From Pisaster brevispinus (Eukaryota > Echinodermata > Asteroidea > Forcipulatida > Asteriidae), in contig JAMKCF010000008.1 of the NCBI GenBank assembly GCA_023634235.1, positions 19,869,000-19,932,999 on the forward strand: DNA of 64,000 nucleotides. Direction: 5' to 3'. The first letter of the stretch is position 1; the number at the start of each line of letters is the position of its first letter. The notes beneath the pieces are model-generated. The model ran no database searches. It worked only from the letters and a program-made list of their open reading frames with translations, and was not told where the DNA came from. The position numbers were made by a program, and so were the translations under genes. Positions 1-10,609 of this stretch are shown one piece after another.

Positions 1-968
1 AAAAATAACCCCGTTTGTTCGTTTTCACCATTAACAAAATCCTCAATTAAGAACAATTTAAAAATATTGCAAAAGTAGGATGTCTCACCTAACTTCTCGA
101 TACAAGTTCTTGTATTGCATAAAGTCTACCGATTTCGGCAAATTAATGTCATGATGAAAACACCAATGCAACAAATAAAGCTTGATATACACAATGGAAC
201 GTTTAAAAACAAAGACATATTAAATGTAACGTTTCCTAACACGTTCCGCTGGTAAAGTTTAAACACATTCAACTATCAAAACGTAATGATAATACGGTTA
301 ATACTTAACAGTACATAAGATAAATATTCATTGGTACAACGTGCATGATTAATTTATTACTTAGGATTGATCTATTTCCAACTACTGATTTAAAATACGT
401 ACTTGTAAACTTAATTTGGCTAATAAAGAAGCCGCATACATCATGCATTAAAAAACAGCTAGGATAAAACAGCTTGGGGCTGTCATAACAACTTCTTAGT
501 TGTGTTTAGTAGATCTGTGCCAAATTTCATAGAGCCGCTCCACAAAAAGTAGCTAAGCACAACAAAACTATGCTTACCAAAATAAAGTTACAAGCTAAAA
601 CACTATGTCACATGTACAGTATGTGACTGACATCCTGCCCATTTCTGCCATTAGCAGACAATATTGTTCAGCAACATTTTCTGTTTAATTATAAATCAGC
701 TCTATGAAATTGGGCACTTTTAAAAAAACAGCACACTTAAAAAAGGCTTTTGTAGATAAATGTATCTAGCCCAAGCTCCAATTAACGTAATATTTGTGAG
801 GTTAATGGTGAAAATTTAAATCCAAGAGATTGGGAATCATTTTGTATGTGACGTTCTCTCGTCAAAGCCTTAGAGGGGCCTGTCGGCTCGCCGATTTCAC
901 AAGTCAAATTTCACCAAGCTCAAAGATTATTCTGTTGATGGTCTCTCGTGACAACATCGAGGTCTTTT

Positions 969-1080
969 TAAGAGGGGCAAATCTGCACGATTTCACAAGG
1001 AATTAAAAAAAGATTCATCTTAAGATGTGTCGTCAATATATTCCTATAGTCATTTGCATTGTGACATCACATTTTGCTCA
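969..1080. repeat. Damaged foldback (MITE-like) element, copy in left arm
   Basis: This stretch contains one terminus of the CGATTTCACAA type and the internal GTGATGTCAC segment typical of the related elements at 13.05 kb and 33.14 kb. The opposite terminus is missing. The same element is present with both ends in the right arm (33141-33295), so it was inserted before the duplication and was later truncated here. Confidence 0.55.
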
Positions 1081-1876
1081 GCAAAAACATGCACAGCAGC
1101 CACCGTTGCCTATTGCAGATCTTGGTGACCCTTTCGGAATGTTGCTATATAAGTATCCTAAGATGTTCCAAAATGAACGGCGTTGGTCTTGCTTCTAAGA
1201 TCATTCAAAAACTACAGGCCAGTTTTAACAAAGTTAATAGTTCAAGTATTGTAATCCATACATATAGTGATTTCCCATGCCTGGTAATTGTTAAAATTAT
1301 TATGGGCTGTCGTATTTCATTGACAGAGAAAACCTAAAATTGAACTTCTGGTATATTTACAATAATGGAGACATTTTCCCTATTATGTTGAATTTAATTC
1401 TAAATATCTCCCTAATTGTTGTACAAAATCTCCTTGATTTCAAGATGCACATGTTGGCAGCTCTGCTTACCAAAAGGTTTAATAATTTATGCGGCTTTAT
1501 AACACAACCCATACACAACGCAATACGTGAAGTTTTATACGTAACGCGGGAATAATGCAGTGTACGTTTTACGGAAATTTTAATGTCATACTTTAGTACG
1601 ACACTATACAATGACTGTACGACAACCAAACCATACGCGGTGCTATTGTATTATTAAGATCTCCCATACTACAGCCAAATTAAAATAATATATAAAGCAT
1701 ATAATTTGTTTTCATATGGGTAAAGTTCACATTACATGAATAGGTTATATTATATTTTAGGTACAGCAAAGTAATGATTAGCGTTCAACCTTTTAAAGTT
1801 TGAGTATTTTGATGCAGAGTGAACACTCCAAGTACTGAACAAAAAAACCACTTATTTTCATTGTTGCTAATATCTT

Positions 1877-2075
1877 CCTGATCAGAATTGACCGGGATTC
1901 CTGGTTCCGCGGGGCATTTAGAACTGGAATCTGTGTCAAAATGCCACATAAATTGATCAAATTAGCGTACAGTCTGACTCGGAAACCCATTTTAAACAAG
2001 TTTCCGGGTCAGCCTGATCCAAAAATGGTTCAGGCCCCCTGAGACCCACAAGCCAGGTCAATTCTGACCCGAATA
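1877..2075. repeat. Dispersed repeat with GGGTCAG/CTGACCC words (left-arm copy)
   Basis: Repeated short words such as TCAGAATTGACC, CAGGCTGACCCGG and GGTCAATTCTGACC occur here, in the right arm at about 31785-31965, and once more in the spacer at about 12070-12130. The copies in the two arms are part of the duplication; the spacer copy is a separate insertion of the same family. No coding content is seen. Confidence 0.5.
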
Positions 2076-2449
2076 AAGTTTCATTTAAAACATCCAATAC
2101 ATTTTTAAACAACGTATTAATCAAAACGTTAACAGTGTTGTGGCGCATTGGTGAAGTGTTTTAAATTCCTTAAATTCTTTACTACGCCTCATCAGGTTTG
2201 CTAGTCGGACAATTTGAACGACTCTTCGTAATAAGCAATGACTGTTCTCAACTTAAGGATCAGCTTGCCATTATTTGGGGCAGACGGGTCTTGGGCGTTG
2301 TGCCGTCAACAACTATCAGGGTCTGCTGTTTAATTTATTTCCGTAGCCATGTAGCTGTTTTATTTTATGATAAAGTATTCTAGACCATGAATTTATGTTG
2401 TCGCTCTTCAATTATTTTTATGTCTGTTTAACCTCTCTAAAAATCCCAA

Positions 2450-2517
2450 TGGTGGAAGATTCGGGTAACGATCCCGGTACCTATCACATGCTAAGCGAGC
2501 GCTCTACCATTTGAGTC
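2450..2517 (-). pseudogene. tRNA-Ala(AGC)-like pseudogene ending in an encoded CCA
   Basis: On the minus strand the D arm (ACTCAAATGGTAGAGC), an anticodon loop TTAGCAT carrying AGC, the T arm (CCGGGATCGTTACCCGA) and the 3' acceptor strand ATCTTCC plus A-CCA are recognisable as tRNA-Ala. The 5' acceptor strand does not pair with the 3' strand, so it cannot fold into a full tRNA. Because CCA is normally added after transcription, an encoded CCA suggests a reverse-transcribed mature tRNA or a tRNA-primed element end. It is absent at the matching place in the right arm. Confidence 0.7.
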
Positions 2518-2791
2518 TGACTGATTGGTCAAAATAATGAGGCAGAACGTAAACCACCACGTGAACCAAAACGTATCTTTGTTAGAAAAGAGAAATTCAA
2601 GATCTGAACTTCATCGATATTATTACCTTTAATTCATCCTTTGTTGATGTGTTTCACATCTAATAATTAGTTAAGTGCAATTATGAGAAAGTATGCCGTA
2701 CGCCGCCACCGTTCATTTACCCGTTGTTTATAACTCCGCGATGTTTTGGTTTTATATTTTTGTTAAGGATGTTTTCTCTTGATCGAGATAT

Positions 2792-2797
2792 TTTAAT
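2792..2797 (-). terminator. Probable poly(A) signal ATTAAA of ZNFX1 copy A
   Basis: ATTAAA lies about 155 bases after the stop codon of copy A, inside a stretch conserved with the right arm, where the same hexamer stands at 31345-31350. Its conservation in both arms and its distance from the stop suit a cleavage and polyadenylation signal. No cDNA evidence is available here. Confidence 0.4.
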
Positions 2798-2949
2798 AAA
2801 CAGTCAAGTCATTCCACGGAGGCCAAAACACGTCTGCTGCCCATGGTGTTGGCAATGGTGCTCATTCAAAATACTCCGAAAGACCCTAACATCTTGAAAG
2901 GAGAAAGTCAAGATCTTAGCTATTTAAATTATCCTCCCTTTGATGTGTT

Positions 2950-5900
2950 CTACCAACAATCGCTTGAATCGCTTGAATAGTCTAAATGACGATTGGAAGT
3001 GCAATCAGGACAAAGTACGCAACCTTCTGAATCATTTGATGTATCATCTTGACAGAAAACGTGACCTTCCGGACACCTCATCCACCCATCTACAGCAAAC
3101 GATAATGTGTTTCTTCGTGTTTCTTCACATTTCTCTATGGCTGTATCTACTGAATCTTTGATTGTCTGGAGTATGTCTTCATAACGAGGGCAGGTACGGA
3201 TTGGTGTCTGGCATTTAGGACACAGGGCTGGCCGGATCTTCCCACGGCTTTTTGCAGAGGTTTGGAGACCTGCAAACATTTTATCCAGACACCGTGTTTC
3301 ACAAAGATGTTCACATTCTTCAAGGTAGATGAATGTTTCCTTCGGACGGATGGGTCCCGGAGGATATTTGTCAGCGACATCCTTTTTGTGACAGATACGA
3401 CAAAGAGGAGGACAGGGTTCACCACAAACACCAATACAGAAATGATTGCAACGAAGCTTGCTGGTGCATGGAAAGTTGCAAGGAGTAGTATGTGTTTTAT
3501 CCATATTGCTCTGATGCTTACATTTGGAACGCTTCATGGATTCTCTTGAAAATGCTCTTGACGACCCTTTGCAAATTTTGTGAGGTGAACAGACGCCATG
3601 ACCGCATCTATCTGAGCACCTGTGTCCACAGAGAAGCAGAGTTCCACATTTTGTATCGCAAACTTTATGCACTCCACCAAGTCCTGCACAGGAACCACAT
3701 ACTCCGGGACATTTGTGGCCACAACAAAGTACATGGCCGCACGGTTCCCGGCAACTAGTGGTTGTTGTAGCATCAGATGCTTGCCAGCAGAACAATTTGA
3801 TAACATGACCACAGGGCAAATCCTTCATGACTGTTTCCTCACATTGTATTTTGGGCCTTCTGTAGAACACTGAGAATCTTGTGGTCAGACTCTCTCCGAG
3901 GCAAGGGTCTTTACAAAAGTTAGGACAGACATGACCACATGGTAAAACCTTATCACATTTCTTTGTGCAAGTGATTAGCTTCACACTATGGCAACAATAA
4001 ATTTCCACCATATGACCACAAAGAAGGGTCTTTTCCACAAGCTCGTAACATTGTTCTGAACTAAGACACGTCTCACTGCATTTATTTTGGCATTTATGAG
4101 CACACTTTATTCTCTTCTCACATGGATTTGAACATTCCGTAGATCCTTCTTTCTTGTAGCACGGAAGATTCATAAAATGCCAACAGTCAGGCAGCTGCTT
4201 GTTTACGATAACTTGACATTTCTGATTTACAAATTCATTTCCAATCATTTCCTCTTCATCGTCACTGGCTGCACATTCTTCACTTGGACATGGCTCCCCA
4301 CATTTGTTTGCGCATTGATGGCCACAGGAAAGAATCTTCTCACAGGGCTTTGGGCATACCAGTGATTCAACCCTTTTATAGCATTGACTTTCTATGACGT
4401 GACCGCAAGAAGGTATCTTTTTGTTCACATACATTTTGCATTTACGGACATAGAGAGATTCTTGTTCAGATGAGCTGTTACTATCGTCACTCCAGTCAGA
4501 GTAAGTTTCCTCAAGTGTAGGATTACTGCGTGGACATGGCTCACCACATCGGTTGGGGCATTTGTGGCCACACGATAGCACTTTGGTACACTTTTTAGGA
4601 CACGCAATTGATTCAACGTCCTTATAACAGGGCAGGGTTACACTGTGTTGACAGCCAGGAAACTTCTTCTTCACGGAGCATTGACAGACCATAGATGGTG
4701 AGTTTCGAGGGCTTTCTGTTGGGGCGTCTTCACCGTCTGTAGGATTGGTACTTGGACATGGCTCGCAACATCGGTTCGGACAATTGTGACCACAAGGAAG
4801 CACTTTGGTACATTTTTCAGAACACAAGACCGACCCAACGTCTTTATAACAAGGGAGTACAACACTGTGGTGGCAGCCAGGAAACTTCTTTCTCACAGAG
4901 CGTTGACAGGCCTTTGATGATGAGTTTCGAGGACTATTGGTTGGGGCGTCTTCTCCATCAGTCGGGCAGGGTTCACAGCATTTATTGGAACACGGATGTC
5001 CACATGGTAAAGTTTTCTGACATTTCTTTTCACATTGGTAGGAGCAGAAATCCTGGTAGCAAGGGAGCTGAACAGAATGTCCACAAGACGGCAGCTTTCT
5101 GTTGACTCTCAGTTTACATTTGCAGGGGACGCCACATTTGTCAGTGCACCGATGACCACATAATAACTGTTTGTTACAGGTCACTGTACAAGAAAAAGAC
5201 GCCATATCAGTATAACATGGCACTGCTACAATATGACCACACTCGGGAATTGTTTTCTCTGTAATTGTCTCACATTTCATGGAAAGGTTTCTTACTGAAA
5301 ATCCAGTGTATTTCACTGTCTCCTGTGGGCATGGTTCTCCACATTTATTAGGACATGGATGCCCGCAAGATAATGGCCGCTCACACTTCTCTTTGCAAAA
5401 TAGTGCAAAATTATGAAACATTTTTACATGCTGCATTATCTTGACGTCGTCCAATCTTTCCTTTGGACAGGGCTTGCTGCACTTTTCGGGGCATTGATGG
5501 CCACATACCAGTAACTTGTCACACGGATGAGTACATGGCATCAAGTCGGGGTTCTGAACACATTCCATCATGACGTCATGACCGCACTTGGTAACGTGTT
5601 TAGAAACCTTGACATTGCACTCAACGGTGCATACATCACCACACGCCTTTCCACATGGATGCCCACATGGCAGTGACCTAGGACATGGTTCTGTACAAGT
5701 GATTGACTCATACTGATGGCATTTCACCTGAATAACATGACCACACTCGGGCATCAGTTTCTCTACGATTGTCGAACACGGTTTGCAATTCTCATAGCAT
5801 TTCAGAGGACACGCGTGTTCCTCTCTTTCGCACATCTGTTCACATGGCTCTTTACATTTGTACATTTTATGGTCTAGATCAATGGGATGGCAGTGTAAAT

Positions 5901-8900
5901 GACATATGTGATCACACGGAAGCCTATACCCACATGGCTTGCCACAACCTCCGTCTTGAACCTTCTCCTTGAAATCTCTGGCCGAAGCTACCGTTGTTAC
6001 TACTGCATGATTTTGACAAACCAACGAAAGTGAGGAGCTGATTTTCTTGTCGACTTCAAGGGTGCTTATTATGCCACTCCAGATTGAAGACTTTCTCAGA
6101 ATGCTGGCGTTGCCAATACAATAGAAACCCATGCGAGCTCTGGACAACGCCACACATACACGATTTGAAATCTTCAGGAATCCAATGGTGCCCTTTTCGT
6201 TGCTACGCACCAAAGACAAAAGTATGATGTCATTTTCTTCTCCCTGAAAATTGTCAACCACAGACACCCGAACTCCGTCGAAGTTTTTTTTATCCATAAG
6301 TTTCATAAAGGTAAAGAGTTGTCCTGTATACGTGGTCAGAATGGTAATCTGCTTGGGTTTGTATCCTTGATGCAACAAGTACCTACACAATTCAACAAGG
6401 AACTCGGCTTCATACTGGTTGGATTTGGTTTTGTTGTCATCGGCTGATCCATCTTCAAACTGATTATGATCAATGAAAAACATGTTATGTGTCACTCCTT
6501 TGATGTCATCGAAGTCCATCACAGATTCATCGTCATGAAGGTTGTCATAAAAATGTTTCTTCATGAGTTTTGAGATTTCAGGACGCATACGATGCTGATG
6601 GGTTAGTGTTTGACAAGGCACGCCATTGTTGATCATCCGTTCAAACAAGGAGGTATCCAAGTTGAATACCTTGGCCAGCCGATAGACGGTTGGGTTTGGC
6701 TTCAGCTGTTGATGATCTCCTATAAGAATGAGATGCTGACATTTTGCAGTCAGGGCGGTGATGATATGAGCTTCAAGAACTTCAGCAGCCTCTTCCACTA
6801 TCACGATACGTGGACCAAGAAGCTGCAGCACCGACTGGCATCTGGCCGCACCTGTTGTAGTCATTCCAATCACTCTTGCTTTTGAGAGAATTTCTAAATC
6901 GTTGCTTGCATTCATAACTTCAATTTCCTTTGAAAGGGTGTCATAGCTCATGCGATATTTCGTCAGCAACTCCTCCTGCTCTTCAATGTACCTCTTTACC
7001 CAGAGTCTGTAAAGCCGCCAACGATCGCTTAACGTCAGACTCCACACGTTTCTGACCCTGGAAGCTTCTTCATCGCTCATCGTGTCAGCCTTGATCAACT
7101 CTTCTTGAGGAGTGGAATTTACACCACAGCGTTTCTTACATTCAATCCTATATGCTGCATTTTTCCTTATTTCGAACTGCTCCCGTTGCTCGCGTTCATC
7201 GTCAGAACTACTCGTGTCATCTTCATAATCGAGTCGGCGGTCTTGCTGTATATGATTGATTTCATCATCAAGGTCAATGAACTCATCTTTTCCTTCATTT
7301 GAATCTGAAAGATCGGAACTTTCACTTTCTTCTTCGATATCAACTACGTTCAGCCAGTTGAGAAGGTTTGTTGTTGGTTCTGCTTGTTTCTTGGTTTTCT
7401 TTTGGAAGCTTTTTCGATGTTTGTCAGCCATAATATGTGTTAGTGTCTCGACTTTAAGTATGACCGTTTTTGCGCAAGCTACATCTGAAAGTGTACATCG
7501 AATTTCTTTTTTTGCTTCAAGTAGCCTTGTGTTAGTTTCTTCAAGCTTTGTCAAACGCGAATGAATTCTATGTTGTTTTTTGATATGAAAAAGGGTCATC
7601 GATGTCAAAGCTTCACTTTTGCTTCGGCGTCCAACACGAACAAGATTCCTCTCGCCGAAATTTAGAACTCCCTCCAAAAACTGATCAAGAGCATGGTTTG
7701 TGTAGCACACTACAAGAATCGGAGATGCATTTGGTGTCGTATGTATATTGTAGAGGAGTAATTCGATGATCTTGAGACCAATGTAAGTCTTTCCCGTTCC
7801 TGGTGGACCTTGGATGATTGCAAACTCCTTCGTCAAAGCTGTCTGCACAGCTGCCTTCTGTGACTCATTAAGATGTAGAGCCTCTGCAGCCGGCTAACTT
7901 TGTGGATCTAAAATTGACACATAGGCAGCATTTGTATAGATTTCCGTCATACCCTCATCCTCAAAGACGTGATCAGTGCCAACAACCAATGATCGTAGGT
8001 CATATACATCAGAGTAGTCTCCGCTCAGATACTTGGGTGTCTTAACATAAGAGGACACGTTCACTATGTATCTTTCAAAAGGGAAACTGTCACCTGTCAT
8101 CCGTTGTAGCCCTAGTAAGACGTGTCGATAGGCTTCAAAATAAGCAACTGATTCGACCATGATAAAAGTACCTGTGGGCTTGGTATTAGTGTCAGTAAGA
8201 AAACAAACATCAACTAGACCTTTTCCCAAGTCCTCGGTTTTCCTATCTGCCACGGACGCAAAGATGTTGTGCTTGAATTTGTCTTTTGTAAGACAGACAA
8301 GTGAACCATATATTAGACGCTTTTCCCAGTTGATACGCTTGAGACCTTTGACATCAAACTGCAGGGTGTGCTGAATACCTCTTTTCCCCATCTTCTTATT
8401 TTGATAGGAGACATTACGGTATACCCGAATGTCTTGATGACGACTGTTTGCTTCAGAGAGAAACTCTGTGATACCTTCCCGTAACGGTGCTACGAAGTCC
8501 TCTCTTAGCAATCTAAACTGCACATCAAGATAATGTTCGACATCTTGGTATCTTCCCTGTATGATGTTCTTTCGTAAGAATGGCTTTGTTGGTTTCCGAA
8601 TCTCTGAGCTGCCGGGGAAGATAGGAATATCTCTGAAGTTGTTGGGTGGTTGCCGTGCCTGAATTTTTTTTTTCATCTGATGAGCCTCGTCCAGAACATG
8701 ATAACATTCCTTCAACTGATGTACCTGGAACATGTAGTTATGGCCTTCGGCAATGAATTCAGCACAGTCTGATGCTGCCAAAGACACAACCTTCTCGAGA
8801 AGAATCAGAACCACGCCCACTTCACCATAGAATTCTGGCTTGTGTACTAGAAACACTTGAAGCAAATTTATAATAATTGTTATATTTTTTGCAAGGGTTT

Positions 8901-10317
8901 CACTATTTCCACTATCTTGATCCTGTGGTTGTTGTGTGGACAAACCTACTAAGTACCTCGTCAAATGTTTACTGAGGAACCCTTCAGACTCTATCATACT
9001 GAATATCATATGAACATCTCGTTTAACTTGTGTGTCTACACTTAAATTACAAATGCACGACAAAACATCGAGTATTAACCTCATTAAATTATCATTGAAT
9101 GAGTCTAGATTTAAAAGTGCCAACCATTCTTCTTTTCTCCTCAAAACCTTGGAGAGAATTTCCAGTGGACTGGTCGTCAGCAGTGTCTTGAGTTCTTCCT
9201 CTGACATTGGGGGCGTCTTGGGATTCTGCTTTACTTGAACTGGACCTGTGTAGTTCCCTAGATCCGAACGAATGTCGCTCTGTCCTCGACGCCATTTAGC
9301 TTCTTTCCCAGGGTTTGAATAACTCGTTGGTATAGAGGTTGTTGACTCACTGAAACCGAAACAATAACAGCTTTCTCAGTGGTTAAGATTTGTTGAGGAG
9401 ACATTGTTTAGTTTGAATGAGTTCTCCCTGTGATTTTGAACATTAATAATGACACTCGTTCAGTGGCACACCAATGTTTGCAGAAAACATAGTTTGAAGT
9501 AAATATGATTGACCAAATTTGTTTGTACAGTATTCACGGTTTTTTTTTGCAGATTAATATTTTATGTAAACGTCAATAGTAGTCCTTTGAACTACAGTTG
9601 TGTTACTTTTTGTTGAATAATAAACCTAACAGAACTGGCGCATAAATTTCATTCAAAATGAAATACTTGATTTTCTATTAACGATAAAATATCTCCATTT
9701 TGAAACACATTTTTGTCAAACGTTTGCTCGCTTGAAATTAATTTATTCGATAAGCGAATATTTTGTTTGCATTGCTACAAAAAACATTTATGTTGCTGTA
9801 TGTTTCGTTAGCTATCAACCTACCCAATGTTTCTCAGTGTACCTGGCCGTCTAAAAAAGTCACGACTGGTCCGAGAATCCGGGTTGCTGGGCTGTTCTGT
9901 TGTTCCTTCTCTCTGACTGTCTGCTCTACGTCGAGGGTTTGATGTTTCTTGACGGTCTATTTGAGTCCGGGAATGTTCGTCTTTGTCCCAGTTGTTCCTC
10001 CTCCAAGACGTATTGCTTTCCTTGGGTCGAGCACCCCCACTTGCTTCCCTGTTGACATTCCTCCAGGAGCCAGCAGTAGGAGCAGCGGTGTGACTTGATC
10101 GATTCCATGTTAAGTTATTCCTGGTGGGCTGTCCGCCAAAAACACCCCGGGACACTCTGTCATTCCTCCAGGACATTTCATGTCTTGTTTCTGGACCCAA
10201 TGAACAGCTATCGCTGTTTCTGTAAGCCGAACCTGTTGTGCGGAGAAAAGGATGACCAGGTTGCCGGGTACCCGACAGTTGCTCTTCTTGGTCGCCTGAA
10301 TCTGTTTCGTGATCCAT
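2950..10317 (-). CDS. ZNFX1: ZNFX1-like NFX1 zinc finger/SF1 RNA helicase, copy A, interrupted by one in-frame TAG
   Basis: This is a homologue of ZNFX1, known in vertebrates as an antiviral RNA sensor and in worms as a small-RNA inheritance factor. Coding exons are 10317-9824 and 9349-2950; the split Gly codon (GG|GT...CAG|T) keeps the frame. The start is ATG 10317, just after a splice acceptor. Order: a low-complexity Arg/Ser-rich N-terminus, a helical region, an SF1 helicase with Walker A GPPGTGKT, IVIVEEAAEVLEAH (Walker B), GDHQQLKP, THQHRMRPEI, VVDNFQGEENDIILLSL and VALSRAR, then about 14 NF-X1 modules (CGHPCPNKCGEPC type) and a C-terminal RZ-like finger (CPEGH...CPDC). One TAG at 7894-7896 splits it into about 649 and 1647 codons; there is no other stop or frameshift. 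A sequencing error, a null allele or RNA recoding could each explain it. ZNFX1 identity is very likely; whether a full protein is made is unknown. Confidence 0.88.
4519..4962 (-). repeat. Two tandem 222-bp zinc-finger modules inside ZNFX1 copy A
   Basis: Units 4962-4741 and 4740-4519 each encode 74 residues that start TDGEDAPT and contain the FPGC.HSV.LPCYKDV and CTKVL.CGH.CPNR segments. Copy B has one such unit at the matching place. The duplication is in frame and adds one NF-X1-type module. Confidence 0.85.
7894..7896 (-). other. Premature in-frame TAG in ZNFX1 copy A (Trp in copy B)
   Basis: Copy A reads DPQS-TAG-PAAEALHLN, and copy B at 26289-26291 reads DPQS-TGG-PAAEALHLN. The change is one base (TGG to TAG). 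It sits 25 codons before Walker A. The next in-frame ATG after it is at 7599, beyond Walker A, so reinitiation there would give a helicase without its ATP-binding loop. Confidence 0.9.
9350..9823 (-). other. Intron between coding exons of ZNFX1 copy A
   Basis: The donor is GG|GTAGGTT and the acceptor TTTCGGTTTCAG|TGAG. The matching intron in copy B is 24007-24828. The intron position and phase are the same, but length and sequence differ strongly. No gene or RNA is seen inside. Confidence 0.8.
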
Positions 10318-10319
10318 GG

Positions 10320-10332
10320 CTAGAAAAGGAAC
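10320..10332 (-). other. Splice acceptor just before the ZNFX1 copy A start codon
   Basis: A pyrimidine run ending TTCCTTTTCTAG lies directly before CCATGG. The same arrangement precedes copy B (CTCTCTTTCTAG then CTATGG). This implies a non-coding first exon upstream in the spacer and supports ATG 10317 as the start. The partner donor was not located. Confidence 0.6.
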
Positions 10333-10609
10333 ACAGAACAAACTAAGAAATATTTCAAGACACTGGAGTGAAGACGATAGTTTAGAGACCTGTGAACAAA
10401 AAGGAAATACTTGTAGCTGAAACTGTTCTAATCGGTTGGAGTATCAAGGAGAGACTACCTGCCTGAAACTATGTCTCTCTCTATTTCTGTTTGTTTTCTC
10501 CCAATTCGAGACGTTTAACGTAATAAAAAGAATCAATATACAATGTACTAAATGTATCTGCAATATCGGAAAGAAAGAAGATCATACTGATTAAAGTGAT
10601 TGTTTTCCT

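Larger units (their letters stand above)
1..2440. other. 3' flank beyond ZNFX1 copy A, no gene
   Basis: No credible gene is visible; short open frames here look random. Most of this stretch is the outer part of the left duplication arm, matching about 31.4-33.8 kb on the opposite strand. The shared landmarks are TTTAAAAGGTTGAACGCTAA-type sequence near 1.79 kb, GCACCGCGTATGGTTTGGTT near 1.63 kb, and GCAATAGGCAACGGTGGC near 1.10 kb. Confidence 0.6.
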
